Shown here in pieces: positions 6,630 to 14,845 of a stretch of DNA of 16,256 bases. Both the position numbers and the translations under genes were made by a program. The DNA lies in the NCBI GenBank assembly GCA_965657215.1, contig CBFHNR010000033.1, forward strand, positions 1 to 16,256, read 5' to 3'. How positions within the stretch are numbered: the stretch's first letter is position 1; every line of letters starts with the position of its first letter. Origin of the DNA: JAHEJA01 sp965657215 (GTDB lineage Bacteria; Pseudomonadota; Alphaproteobacteria; Rhodobacterales; Rhodobacteraceae). The notes beneath the pieces are model-generated. The model saw only the letters and a program-made list of their open reading frames with translations. It ran no database searches and was not told the DNA's origin.

Positions 6630-7403
6630 ATGACATTTCAACTCGCAGCTTGTGCAGAGATGCTTTGGCAAGACAAACCAATCCACTGGCGCGCAGCCCG
6701 TTTGCACGAAATGGGGTTTGGTGTTGGCTTATGGAATTGGCCCGCTTGGGATTTGGACGCGCTGGAAAAAACAGGTGCGACTTTTACGATCATGAACGGT
6801 TACTTAGAGGGGCGTTTGGCGGATGCCGAAGGCGCTGACATGTTGCTCAAATCAGCGCGTGAGACGGCTCAAATTGGCAAACGCCTTGGCGTGCATAGGC
6901 TGAACCTTCATGGTACGGGTCTGGGGGATCAGGGCCTGCCAATTCAGCAGATGGCCCATGTGGCACCGGGGATGTGGCTACGCGCCCGCGATACGCTTAA
7001 TCGCATCTGTGATATGGCGGAAGAAGAGGGCGTGACATTTACGCTTGAAAACCTGAACCTGCGCGAACACCCTGGCTGTCCGTTCAATTCAACCTCTGAT
7101 GTTTTGTCATTGGTGTCTGCGGTTGATCGCCCTGAGCTACGGATCAACTTGGACCTCTATCACACACAGATTGGCGAGGGCGATGTCATTCGTCATGCTG
7201 AAGCCTGCTTGCCGTGGATCGGTGAAGTACAAGTTGCCGACAACCCCGGCCGCTGCGAGCCTGGCACAGGTGAGATGAATTGGCCGATGATCGCCCGCGC
7301 ATTGACCGACATGGGCTATGCTGGCCCTGTTGGTATGGAAGCCTTCGCAAAAGACAAGCCAGAAGACGCGCTCGACGCCTTCCGCGCTGCATTCACACTA
7401 TAA
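6630..7403 (+). CDS. Hydroxypyruvate isomerase-like TIM-barrel protein
   Basis: Protein of 257 residues, the usual length of hydroxypyruvate isomerase (Hyi). Characteristic segments are ENLN at 140-143 (Glu140 a metal ligand), NLDLYHTQ at 173-180 (Asp175, His178), QVADNPGRCEPGTGEMNW at 201-218 (Gln201, Arg208, Glu210) and GMEAF at 235-239 (Glu237). The whole order matches the Hyi group of the AP-endonuclease-2-like fold. The ATG at 6630 follows the preceding stop by one base; an upstream extension in the same frame to 6546 overlaps the previous gene and has no family match. The nearest ribosome site, GCAGGA at about 6616-6621, is weak, so translation may depend on the upstream gene. True substrate is uncertain: members of this group in inositol loci are often only annotated by fold, and an inositol-derived ketose is possible. 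Confidence 0.85.
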   Translation: MTFQLAACAEMLWQDKPIHWRAARLHEMGFGVGLWNWPAWDLDALEKTGATFTIMNGYLEGRLADAEGADMLLKSARETAQIGKRLGVHRLNLHGTGLGDQGLPIQQMAHVAPGMWLRARDTLNRICDMAEEEGVTFTLENLNLREHPGCPFNSTSDVLSLVSAVDRPELRINLDLYHTQIGEGDVIRHAEACLPWIGEVQVADNPGRCEPGTGEMNWPMIARALTDMGYAGPVGMEAFAKDKPEDALDAFRAAFTL

Positions 7404-7427
7404 CCCCCGTTTGAGAGAGACCTCATC

Positions 7428-8423
7428 ATGATCAAAGTTGGACTTTTGGGCGCAGGCCGCATTGCCGGTGTACACGCCACAGCTATTTCTTCGAATCCTG
7501 GAAGCACTCTGGCTGCCGTTTCGGATTATATCCCTGCAAACGCTGAAAAGCTTGCCGCCGAATATGGCAGTACGGCGCGCACGACCGAAGAGATCATCGC
7601 CGATGACAGCATTGACGCGGTGCTCATCGCGACATCCACTGATACGCATTCCGACCTAATTGAACAGGCGACTGCAGCGGGGAAAGCCGTGCTCTGCGAA
7701 AAACCCGTGGATCTCAGCCTCGAACGCGCTCGCGCTTGCCGTGAGAACACAATGGCCTCAGGCAAACCAATCATGATTGGCTTCAACCGTCGCTTTGACC
7801 CGAATTTTAGCGCGATGAAAGCGGCGCTCGACGCCGGTGAAATCGGCAAGCCAGAGCTTCTGTCGATCACCTCTTTCGATCCTGCACCGCCGCCAGTCGC
7901 CTATATCAAAGTGTCTGGTGGTTTGTTCCGCGACATGATGATCCACGATTTTGACATGGCCAACTTCATGATGGGCGAAGCCCCAGTGAGCATCATGGCC
8001 GCCGGCTCTTCTATTGTGGATGCTGAAATTGGCGCGGCAGGTGATGTGGATACTGCCGCTGTCACAATGACCTATGCGGACGGGCGTATTTGCGTCATCA
8101 AGAACTCTCGCCGCGCGGTCTATGGCTATGACCAGCGGGTAGAATTGTTGGGGGCGGAGGGGCTTTTGCAAGCTCAGAACATGCTTGAGAACACAGTGGT
8201 CAAATCCACAACGGCCGGCGTAACCGGTGCCAAGCCGACTTATTTCTTCTTGGAGCGGTACATGCCATCTTACGCCAAGGAATGGGGCGCATTTGTTGAT
8301 GCTTTGACAGGGGGCACGGCGCTACCAGTCACGCTCGACGACGGCATTACCGCACTGGCGATGGCAGAAGCTGCAACGACATCGGCGAAAACTGGTCAGC
8401 CTGTAAGGTTGGCTGATGTCTAA
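7428..8423 (+). CDS. iolG: Inositol 2-dehydrogenase
   Basis: Protein of 331 residues of the Gfo/Idh/MocA family. It catalyses NAD-dependent oxidation of myo-inositol to scyllo-inosose (2-keto-myo-inositol) in the cytoplasm. Rossmann motif GAGRIAG at 8-14 with Asp33; EKP at 91-93 with catalytic Lys92; FNRRFDPNF at 119-127, typical of IolG; DMMIHDFDM with Asp169 and His173, the catalytic Asp and His of the family; YGYDQR at 232-237. All expected active-site residues are present, in contrast to the second dehydrogenase at 4650. GAGAGA at about 7413-7420 serves as ribosome site. The 3' end overlaps iolC by 8 bp, which ties the two genes translationally. The assignment is strong because iolC, iolD and iolB follow directly. 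Confidence 0.93.
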   Translation: MIKVGLLGAGRIAGVHATAISSNPGSTLAAVSDYIPANAEKLAAEYGSTARTTEEIIADDSIDAVLIATSTDTHSDLIEQATAAGKAVLCEKPVDLSLERARACRENTMASGKPIMIGFNRRFDPNFSAMKAALDAGEIGKPELLSITSFDPAPPPVAYIKVSGGLFRDMMIHDFDMANFMMGEAPVSIMAAGSSIVDAEIGAAGDVDTAAVTMTYADGRICVIKNSRRAVYGYDQRVELLGAEGLLQAQNMLENTVVKSTTAGVTGAKPTYFFLERYMPSYAKEWGAFVDALTGGTALPVTLDDGITALAMAEAATTSAKTGQPVRLADV

Positions 8424-10326
8424 TCTTGACCTCATCACGATTGGGCGCTCGTCAGTAGATTTGTACGGCGCGCAGATTGGTGGTCGCCTTGAGGACATGG
8501 GATCCTTCGACAAGTATATTGGTGGGTCTCCTACCAATATTGCTTGTGGGACGTCACGGCTTGGTTTGCGTAGTGCCGTTATCACGGGTGTCGGTGATGA
8601 ACATATGGGGCGGTTTATCATTGAACAGCTCCAGCGCGAAGGCGTTGAGACAGAGGGTGTTAAGATTGATCCTGATCGCTTAACAGCCTTGGTTTTGCTG
8701 GGCATTCGGGATGAAGAACAATTTCCCTTGATCTTCTATCGCGAAAATTGTGCAGATATGGGCCTAAACGCGGATGACATAGACCCTGACCTTATCAGAT
8801 CGGCTCGTGCCGTTGTCGCGACTGGGACGCATCTTAGCAATCCAAAGGTTGAGGCGGCGACGCTCAAGGCGCTGACTATTGCTCGTGAGGCGGGCATGCA
8901 AACAGCGCTGGATATTGACTATCGTCCCAATCTTTGGGGTGTCGCAGGACATGGCGATGGCGAAAGCCGCTTTGTCGAAAGTGTGGCGGTGACGCAAAAA
9001 TTGCAAAGCACTCTGCATCTGTTTGATCTCATTGTTGGCACAGAAGAAGAGTTTCACATTGCAGGGGGCAGCACTGATACGATTGAGGCCCTGCGCGCGG
9101 TTCGTGCTGTGTCATCGGCAACGCTGGTCTGCAAGCGCGGTGCAGCAGGAGCTGTGGCCTTTACAGGTGATATCCCCGAAAGTTTGGACGAGGGTGAATC
9201 GGGACCAGGTTTTCCGATTGAGGTGTTCAATGTTTTGGGAGCAGGTGATGGATTTATGTCGGGCCTGCTTAAAGGATGGCTTGATGGGGAAACTTGGCCT
9301 GTTGCGTTGAAATATGCCAATGCCTGCGGTGCCTTTGCCGTGAGCCGTCATGGATGCACGCCCGCCTATCCAAGTTGGGAAGAGCTGCAGTTTTTCTTTG
9401 AACGCGGCATCAAACGTGCCGATTTGCGTAATGATGCAGAGCTAGAACAAGTGCATTGGGCCACCAATCGGGCAGGGGATTGGTCAAGCGTGAAAACCTT
9501 TGCCTTTGATCACCGGATGCAATTAGAAGAAATGGCTGGTTACTCTTTGGAAAAGGGCGGCGCATTCAAAGAGCTATGTTTGAAAGCGGCTCTTGCGGTT
9601 CAAGCTGGTCAGCCAGGTTATGGTATTCTCTGTGATAATCGGATCGGTCGCGCGGCACTTCATGCAGCATCGGGTACGGGCTTATGGATTGGTCGCCCAA
9701 CCGAGTTGCCAGGATCACGTCCTATTCAGCTAGAGCCTGAATTGGGAGAGGACTTGGGGCAGTTGCGCGAATGGGCCCGCGAAAACGTGGTCAAACTCTT
9801 GGTATTTTGTCATCCAGAAGATGATGGGATGACACGCCAGCAACAAGAAGAAGTGGTCAAGCGCCTCTGGATGGCGAGCCGTCGCAATGGTTTGGAATTC
9901 TTGCTTGAGATTATTCCGTCCAAAGTTGGTGCGGTCGATCACACCACTACGGCGACATTGATCCAACAATTTTATGACTTGGGCATCTACCCTGACTGGT
10001 GGAAGCTGGAGCCTTTTAAAACCGAAGAGGCATGGCAAAACGCAGTTGATGCGATTGAGCGCAACGATCCCTATACTCGTGGAATTGTTGTGTTAGGTTT
10101 AGATGCGCCAGAGGCTGATTTGGCGGAAAGTTTTGCATTGGCGGCGAAACAGCCATTGGTCAAAGGTTTTGCTGTCGGTCGAACAATATTTGGCGATGCT
10201 GCTCGCGCTTGGATGAAAGGTGATCTAAGTGACGAAGCCGCTGTTGACATGATGCAAACGCGGTATGCGCGCTTGTGTGATATATGGGATCAGGCCTGCA
10301 CAGAGGCCTCATCCTTAGCAAAGTAA
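8416..10326 (+). CDS. iolC: IolC: 5-dehydro-2-deoxygluconokinase fused to a DUF2090 (probable aldolase) domain
   Basis: Protein of 636 residues, about twice the length of the stand-alone kinase. Residues 1 to about 330 are a PfkB-type sugar kinase: GGSPTNIA near 36-43 (substrate contacts), DIDYRPNLWG in the middle and the GAGD anion-hole motif at 275-278 with catalytic Asp278. It phosphorylates 5-dehydro-2-deoxygluconate. From about 340 to the end is a DUF2090 domain, with LLEIIPSK, PDWWKLEPF and GFAVGRTIFGD among its segments, a TIM-barrel-like pattern with basic residues near strand ends. In alphaproteobacterial IolC proteins this domain is taken to be the 5-dehydro-2-deoxyphosphogluconate aldolase, giving malonate semialdehyde and dihydroxyacetone phosphate. 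Start ATG is within the last codons of iolG. No separate iolJ aldolase is present in the window, in keeping with the fusion. Confidence 0.93.
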   Translation: MSNLDLITIGRSSVDLYGAQIGGRLEDMGSFDKYIGGSPTNIACGTSRLGLRSAVITGVGDEHMGRFIIEQLQREGVETEGVKIDPDRLTALVLLGIRDEEQFPLIFYRENCADMGLNADDIDPDLIRSARAVVATGTHLSNPKVEAATLKALTIAREAGMQTALDIDYRPNLWGVAGHGDGESRFVESVAVTQKLQSTLHLFDLIVGTEEEFHIAGGSTDTIEALRAVRAVSSATLVCKRGAAGAVAFTGDIPESLDEGESGPGFPIEVFNVLGAGDGFMSGLLKGWLDGETWPVALKYANACGAFAVSRHGCTPAYPSWEELQFFFERGIKRADLRNDAELEQVHWATNRAGDWSSVKTFAFDHRMQLEEMAGYSLEKGGAFKELCLKAALAVQAGQPGYGILCDNRIGRAALHAASGTGLWIGRPTELPGSRPIQLEPELGEDLGQLREWARENVVKLLVFCHPEDDGMTRQQQEEVVKRLWMASRRNGLEFLLEIIPSKVGAVDHTTTATLIQQFYDLGIYPDWWKLEPFKTEEAWQNAVDAIERNDPYTRGIVVLGLDAPEADLAESFALAAKQPLVKGFAVGRTIFGDAARAWMKGDLSDEAAVDMMQTRYARLCDIWDQACTEASSLAK

Positions 10327-10338
10327 TGGATGCATGAT

Positions 10339-12171
10339 ATGAGCAAAACAATTCGGCTAACAGCGGCACAAGCAATGGTGAAATACATTGCGGCGCAACG
10401 AAATGAACAAGGCGAAACTCTTATCGCTGGATGCTGGGCTATTTTTGGTCACGGTAATGTCGCCGGCTTAGGAGAGGCACTCTACCACGCAAAGGATGAG
10501 CTGCCGACCTATCGTGGACACAACGAACAGACGATGGCGCATGCGGCAATTGCCTATGCAAAACAGTTGGGTCGCAAACGGTCGATGATGGTCACATCGT
10601 CGATTGGGCCAGGCGCAACCAACATGATAACAGCTGCGGCTTTGGCGCATGTCAATAGATTGCCCGTTTTGTTGGTTCCAGGTGATGTGTTTGCCAACCG
10701 GGCCCCAGACCCAGTGTTGCAACAGATCGAAGACTTTGAGGATGGCACCGTATCTGCGAATGATGCGTTCCGTCCGGTAAGTCGGTATTTTGATCGTATC
10801 ACGCGGCCGGAACAGATTTTGACTGCTTTGCCAAGAGCCTTCCGTGTTTTGACGGATCCGGCTGAATGTGGTCCCGTGACACTTGCCTTTTGTCAGGATG
10901 TTCAGGCGGAGGCGTTTGATTATCCTGAAGCGTTTTTTGAACCCAAGGTGTGGCGCCAACGTCGTGTGCGGCCCGATGAAAACGAACTTGCCGATTTGGC
11001 CCAAGCGATCCGCGGGGCAAAACGTCCAGTAATTGTTGCAGGGGGCGGAGTGCACTATTCCGATGCCACAGCTGAATTGGCAGCCTTTGCCACAGCCCAT
11101 AATATTCCTGTTGCAGAAACGCAGGCAGGGAAATCAGCTCTGCCTTGGGATCATCCTTTGAACCTTGGTCCTATTGGGGTCACCGGCGGCGAGGCGGCCA
11201 ATACGGTCTGTGCTGAAGCAGATTTGGTGATTGGGGTTGGAACTCGGTTTCAAGATTTTACAACAGGGTCTTGGAGCCTGTTTGCAAACCCAGAGCGCAA
11301 AATCGCCTGCCTGAATGTTGCAGCCTATGATGCCATGAAACATGGGGCAATGCCTCTATTGGCGGATGCGCGTGTGGGATTGGGTGAGCTGTCAAAGGAA
11401 TTGGCGGATTATAAGTCTGCTGCGTCTATTGACGGGTTGAAAGACGATTGGTTTGCAAAAGTTGACCCGCTCACGGATGCACCGTCAGACAGCAATGCAC
11501 TTGCGACAGATATGCAAGTGATCGGCGCGGTTCAGCGCAGTGCGCAAGACAACAGTGTTGTAATGTGTGCCGCTGGCACGATGCCTGGTGAGTTGCACAA
11601 ACTCTGGAAAGCAAATCGCCCAATGTCGTATCATATGGAATATGGCTTTAGCTGCATGGGGTACGAAATTGCGGGAGCTATGGGTATCAAAATGGCGGAG
11701 CCTGAGCGTGATGTCTTATGTTTTACAGGTGATGGTACCTATATGATGGCCAACTCTGAAATGGCGACTGCTGCCATGATGGGGGTTTCCTTTACAGTGA
11801 TCGTGACCGACAACCGCGGCTATGGATGCATCAATCGCTTGCAAATGGGCACAGGGGGCGCAGAGTTTAACAATCTGCTGAAGGATACAGTTCACGAAAC
11901 ACCCTCTGCCATTGATTTTGCAGCTCATGCAGCATCCATGGGAGCAACATCAGTCAAGGTATCCTCGATCGATGAATTAGAAGAAGCCCTTGCAAAGCGG
12001 GGAGACATCACTGGACCTTATGTGATTGTGATTGACACAGACCCTTACCCAAGCACGCCGCATGGGGGATCATGGTGGGACGTTGGTGTTCCTGAGGTGT
12101 CTGTCCGTAGTGAAGTGAATGATGCTTGGGACAAGTATCGCAGTAACAAAACAACCCAAAAAACGGTTTAA
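10339..12171 (+). CDS. iolD: 3D-(3,5/4)-trihydroxycyclohexane-1,2-dione hydrolase (ThDP-dependent)
   Basis: Protein of 610 residues from the ATG at 10339 (GGA at 10328-10330 gives proper spacing); an ATG at 10330 would add three residues. It belongs to the thiamine-diphosphate enzyme family (acetolactate synthase type) with three domains: the N-terminal PYR domain with catalytic Glu63 in RGHNEQ (60-65), a central domain, and a C-terminal PP domain with the GDG motif at 464-466 and Asn492 for ThDP-Mg binding. IolD opens the ring of the trihydroxycyclohexanedione to 5-deoxyglucuronate. Phrases such as AGCWAIFGHGNVAGLGEAL and the SWWDVGVPEVS end are typical of IolD rather than of acetolactate synthase. 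It lies 12 bp after iolC and 12 bp before iolB. Confidence 0.94.
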   Translation: MSKTIRLTAAQAMVKYIAAQRNEQGETLIAGCWAIFGHGNVAGLGEALYHAKDELPTYRGHNEQTMAHAAIAYAKQLGRKRSMMVTSSIGPGATNMITAAALAHVNRLPVLLVPGDVFANRAPDPVLQQIEDFEDGTVSANDAFRPVSRYFDRITRPEQILTALPRAFRVLTDPAECGPVTLAFCQDVQAEAFDYPEAFFEPKVWRQRRVRPDENELADLAQAIRGAKRPVIVAGGGVHYSDATAELAAFATAHNIPVAETQAGKSALPWDHPLNLGPIGVTGGEAANTVCAEADLVIGVGTRFQDFTTGSWSLFANPERKIACLNVAAYDAMKHGAMPLLADARVGLGELSKELADYKSAASIDGLKDDWFAKVDPLTDAPSDSNALATDMQVIGAVQRSAQDNSVVMCAAGTMPGELHKLWKANRPMSYHMEYGFSCMGYEIAGAMGIKMAEPERDVLCFTGDGTYMMANSEMATAAMMGVSFTVIVTDNRGYGCINRLQMGTGGAEFNNLLKDTVHETPSAIDFAAHAASMGATSVKVSSIDELEEALAKRGDITGPYVIVIDTDPYPSTPHGGSWWDVGVPEVSVRSEVNDAWDKYRSNKTTQKTV

Positions 12172-12183
12172 AGGAAATCGCAC

Positions 12184-12990
12184 ATGTCTGACCTTTTGAG
12201 AAAGCCCTTTGGAAAACGCGGTAAAGTTCATCAAATTACCCCTGAAAGTGCAGGTTGGCGATATGTGGGGTTTTCTCTCTATCACTTGAAGGCGGGGGAC
12301 ACCGCTGCCGAAGTCACGGGCGATCGCGAAGTGATTTTGGTTATGGTTGAAGGCAAGGCTGCACTTACTGGTGCGGGGCAAGACTGGGGCGTTTTGGGCG
12401 ATCGAATGAATGTGTTTGAAAAAACACCCCCGCATTGCTTGTACCTTCCAAATGGAACGGAGTGGTCTGCGGTTGCTGAAACTGATTGTGTTCTTGCGGT
12501 TTGTTCTGCTCCTGGGATGGGCGGTCATGAGGCACGCCGCATTGGTCCCGATGGCATTACTTTGACAGAGCGTGGAAAGGGCACAAACACACGGCACATA
12601 AACAATATCGCGATGGAAAACGAAGACTATGCCGACAGTTTGTTGGTGACAGAGGTCTTTACGCCTGCGGGTCATTGGTCCTCTTTTCCGAGCCATCGCC
12701 ATGATGAAGATGATTATCCGCGCATCACTTATCTTGAGGAAACCTATTATCACCGTTTGAACCCGGCAGATGGATTTGGAATCCAGCGGGTTTATACCGA
12801 TGATGGTCAATTGGATGAAACCATGGCGGTCTCAGATGGGGATGTTGTGCTGGTTCCTCGTGGGCATCACCCTTGTGGAGCGCCATATGGGTTTGAAATG
12901 TACTATCTAAACGTTATGGCTGGGCCCAAGCGCAAATGGCGCTTTGTTGCTGCGCCAGAAGTTGAATGGATCATGAAACGCGACGCATAA
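12184..12990 (+). CDS. iolB: 5-deoxy-glucuronate isomerase
   Basis: Protein of 268 residues, standard length for IolB, a bicupin fold. It isomerises 5-deoxyglucuronate to 5-dehydro-2-deoxygluconate, the substrate of IolC. The metal-binding segment is in the second cupin: His171 and His173 in PSHRHDEDD, Glu185 or Glu186 in LEETYYHR, and a further histidine in the RGHHPCGAPYG segment (228-229). The start is supported by AAGGA at about 12171-12175. It is the last gene of the compact catabolic series; a hairpin with a T run follows it. Note that iolE, which often lies between iolD and iolB in alphaproteobacteria, is absent. Confidence 0.94.
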   Translation: MSDLLRKPFGKRGKVHQITPESAGWRYVGFSLYHLKAGDTAAEVTGDREVILVMVEGKAALTGAGQDWGVLGDRMNVFEKTPPHCLYLPNGTEWSAVAETDCVLAVCSAPGMGGHEARRIGPDGITLTERGKGTNTRHINNIAMENEDYADSLLVTEVFTPAGHWSSFPSHRHDEDDYPRITYLEETYYHRLNPADGFGIQRVYTDDGQLDETMAVSDGDVVLVPRGHHPCGAPYGFEMYYLNVMAGPKRKWRFVAAPEVEWIMKRDA

Positions 12991-13016
12991 CTGGCACTGT
13001 ATCGCGTCTAATTTAG

Positions 13017-13050
13017 GCCAAATCTAAGAAATGTTTTAGTTGGCTTTTGT
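13017..13050 (+). terminator. Probable terminator after iolB
   Basis: GCCAA (13017-13021) pairs with TTGGC (13041-13045) and CTAA (13025-13028) with TTAG (13037-13040), a nine-pair stem with a 3-base bulge and an 8-base loop, followed by TTTTG. It starts 27 bp after the iolB stop. The T run is short and the stem is modest in GC, so termination may be partial. Confidence 0.45.
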
Positions 13051-13055
13051 CCCTC

Positions 13056-13078
13056 TTAAGGTCAAACTCACCTTAAGC
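13056..13078. promoter_or_regulatory. Inverted repeat CTTAAGGT-N7-ACCTTAAG, candidate operator of the dehydratase gene
   Basis: CTTAAGGT (13056-13063) and ACCTTAAG (13071-13078) form a perfect 8-bp inverted repeat with a 7-bp spacer, 37 bp before the ATG of the IlvD/Edd gene. The symmetry and position suit a dimeric repressor (for example GntR-type), and suggest separate control of this gene. There is no T run after it, so it is unlikely to be a terminator. Confidence 0.5.
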
Positions 13079-13114
13079 CGTCCTCCATCAAGGCAGTGAC
13101 GAGGGAGATAACGC

Positions 13115-14845
13115 ATGACCAAATCACCAAAAGACTTACGTTCCGCAAAATGGTTTGCGCCTGATGATCTCAGATCTATGGGGCATCGGTCTCGCGCTAT
13201 GCAAATGGGTCTTGATGGGGCGGATTGGGACGGCAAGCCTATCATTGCCATCATCAATACGTGGTCCGATTTATCACCCTGTCATCATCACCTGAGAGAT
13301 CGCGCAGAGTATGTTAAAAAGGGTGTTTACCAATCGGGTGGCATGCCAGTTGAAATGCCGGTTCAATCCTTTGCAGAGCAATTTCTCAAACCCACGTCTA
13401 TGCTCTATCGAAACCTTGGCGCAATTGAAGTCGAAGAAACGCTGAGATCGCATCCGATTGATGGTGTCGTTCTGATGGGGGGATGCGATAAATCTACGCC
13501 TGCTTTGATTATGGGCGCAGTCAGCATGGGGTTGCCGTTTATTTATCTCCCTGCAGGGGCGATGTTGCGGGGCAATTATGCGGGTGAAAAGCTTGGCTCA
13601 GGAACAGATGTTTGGAAATATTGGGACGAGAGGCGTGCTGGAAATATTAGCAAAGATCAATGGGATGGGGTTCAGGGCGGAATTGCGCGCAGTTACGGCA
13701 CCTGTATGACGATGGGCACTGCGTCAACTATGATGAGCATTGCGGATGGTTGGGGTTTAACGCTTCCGGGCGCGTCTTCCATTCCTGCGCCTGATGCAAG
13801 TCACAAGCGGATGTCTGCGGCCTGTGGGCGTCGCATTGTGGATATGGTCTGGGAAGATTTGACACCGGACAAAATCATGACCTCTGCAAGCACGCGAAAT
13901 GCTGTCACTGTCGCGATGGCAACGGGCTGTTCGACGAATGCAATTATTCATTTGATCGCTATGGCGCGGCGAGCGGGTGTTGATCTGGGTTTAGATGACT
14001 TGGACGCCATAGGGCGGACCACTCCCGTTATTGCAAATATCCGTCCCTCTGGGAGCGACTATTTAATGGAGGATTTCTATTATGCAGGGGGCTTGCGGGC
14101 CTTGATGCTAGAACTCGGGGATAAGCTTGATCTTGACGTTATGACGGTGACAGGGCGCAGCCTTGGGGCCGAATTGGAGGGGGCCGTCAATTACAATTCC
14201 GATGTCATTCGCCCCTTGTCTCATCCAGTCTATCACGAGGGATCTCTTGCGGTTCTCAAGGGGAATTTGGCGCCTGATGGGGCTGTGGTGAAACCTGCGG
14301 CGATGGCGGACAAGTTTCAAAAACACAGAGGACCAGCCATTGTCGCGGATAGCTACGCAGAGCTCAAAGACATCATAAATGATGAAGATTACCCAATGAC
14401 ACCAGATCATGTCTTGGTCTTGCGCAATGCAGGCCCTATCGGGGGGCCAGGTATGCCAGAGTGGGGGATGATCCCAATGCCCAAAGCGCTCCTCAAGCAA
14501 GGGCATCGTGATATGGTGCGTCTCTCGGATGCGCGTATGTCGGGAACTTCCTATGGAGCCTGCATTTTGCACGTTGCGCCCGAGGCCTTTATTGGTGGCC
14601 CGCTGGCCTTGATTAAAACTGGGGATATCATTGAACTGGATGTGCCAAACCGATCTTTGCGCGTTGATCTCAGTGAGGAAGAGCTGGACAAGCGTCGTCA
14701 AGCATGGGTCGCCCCAGCGCCGCGATATGAACGGGGCTATGGGCATATGTATACAAAACATATCGAACAAGCCGATAAAGGGTGCGATTTTGACTTTCTC
14801 AGGACAGATTTTGGGGCACCCGTGGACGAACCCGAAATCAATTAG
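13115..14845 (+). CDS. IlvD/Edd-family sugar-acid dehydratase, L-arabinonate dehydratase-like
   Basis: Protein of 576 residues. Three cysteines expected to hold a [2Fe-2S] cluster are Cys56 (DLSPC), Cys124 (GGCDKSTPA) and Cys197 (YGTCMTMGTAS). Their spacing (68 and 73 residues) equals what I recall for Rhizobium L-arabinonate dehydratase. Lys126 is the family's carbamylated Mg-binding lysine and Ser476 in DARMSGTSYG is the likely catalytic base. The family removes water from 2,3-dihydroxy acids to give 2-keto-3-deoxy acids; the length and motifs favour the sugar-acid branch over IlvD. GAGGGAGA at about 13100-13107 is the ribosome site. A terminator-like hairpin and an inverted repeat separate it from iolB, so it may be its own transcript. 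The exact substrate is not determined. Confidence 0.88.
   Translation: MTKSPKDLRSAKWFAPDDLRSMGHRSRAMQMGLDGADWDGKPIIAIINTWSDLSPCHHHLRDRAEYVKKGVYQSGGMPVEMPVQSFAEQFLKPTSMLYRNLGAIEVEETLRSHPIDGVVLMGGCDKSTPALIMGAVSMGLPFIYLPAGAMLRGNYAGEKLGSGTDVWKYWDERRAGNISKDQWDGVQGGIARSYGTCMTMGTASTMMSIADGWGLTLPGASSIPAPDASHKRMSAACGRRIVDMVWEDLTPDKIMTSASTRNAVTVAMATGCSTNAIIHLIAMARRAGVDLGLDDLDAIGRTTPVIANIRPSGSDYLMEDFYYAGGLRALMLELGDKLDLDVMTVTGRSLGAELEGAVNYNSDVIRPLSHPVYHEGSLAVLKGNLAPDGAVVKPAAMADKFQKHRGPAIVADSYAELKDIINDEDYPMTPDHVLVLRNAGPIGGPGMPEWGMIPMPKALLKQGHRDMVRLSDARMSGTSYGACILHVAPEAFIGGPLALIKTGDIIELDVPNRSLRVDLSEEELDKRRQAWVAPAPRYERGYGHMYTKHIEQADKGCDFDFLRTDFGAPVDEPEIN

Noticed and set aside
10468..11100. 210-codon open frame on the - strand
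   Set aside because: It is antisense to the PYR and central domains of iolD and has no recognisable motif.
12070..12810. 246-codon open frame on the - strand
   Set aside because: It lies antisense to iolD and iolB, has no recognisable domain and no plausible ribosome site, and is explained by the codon pattern of the true genes.
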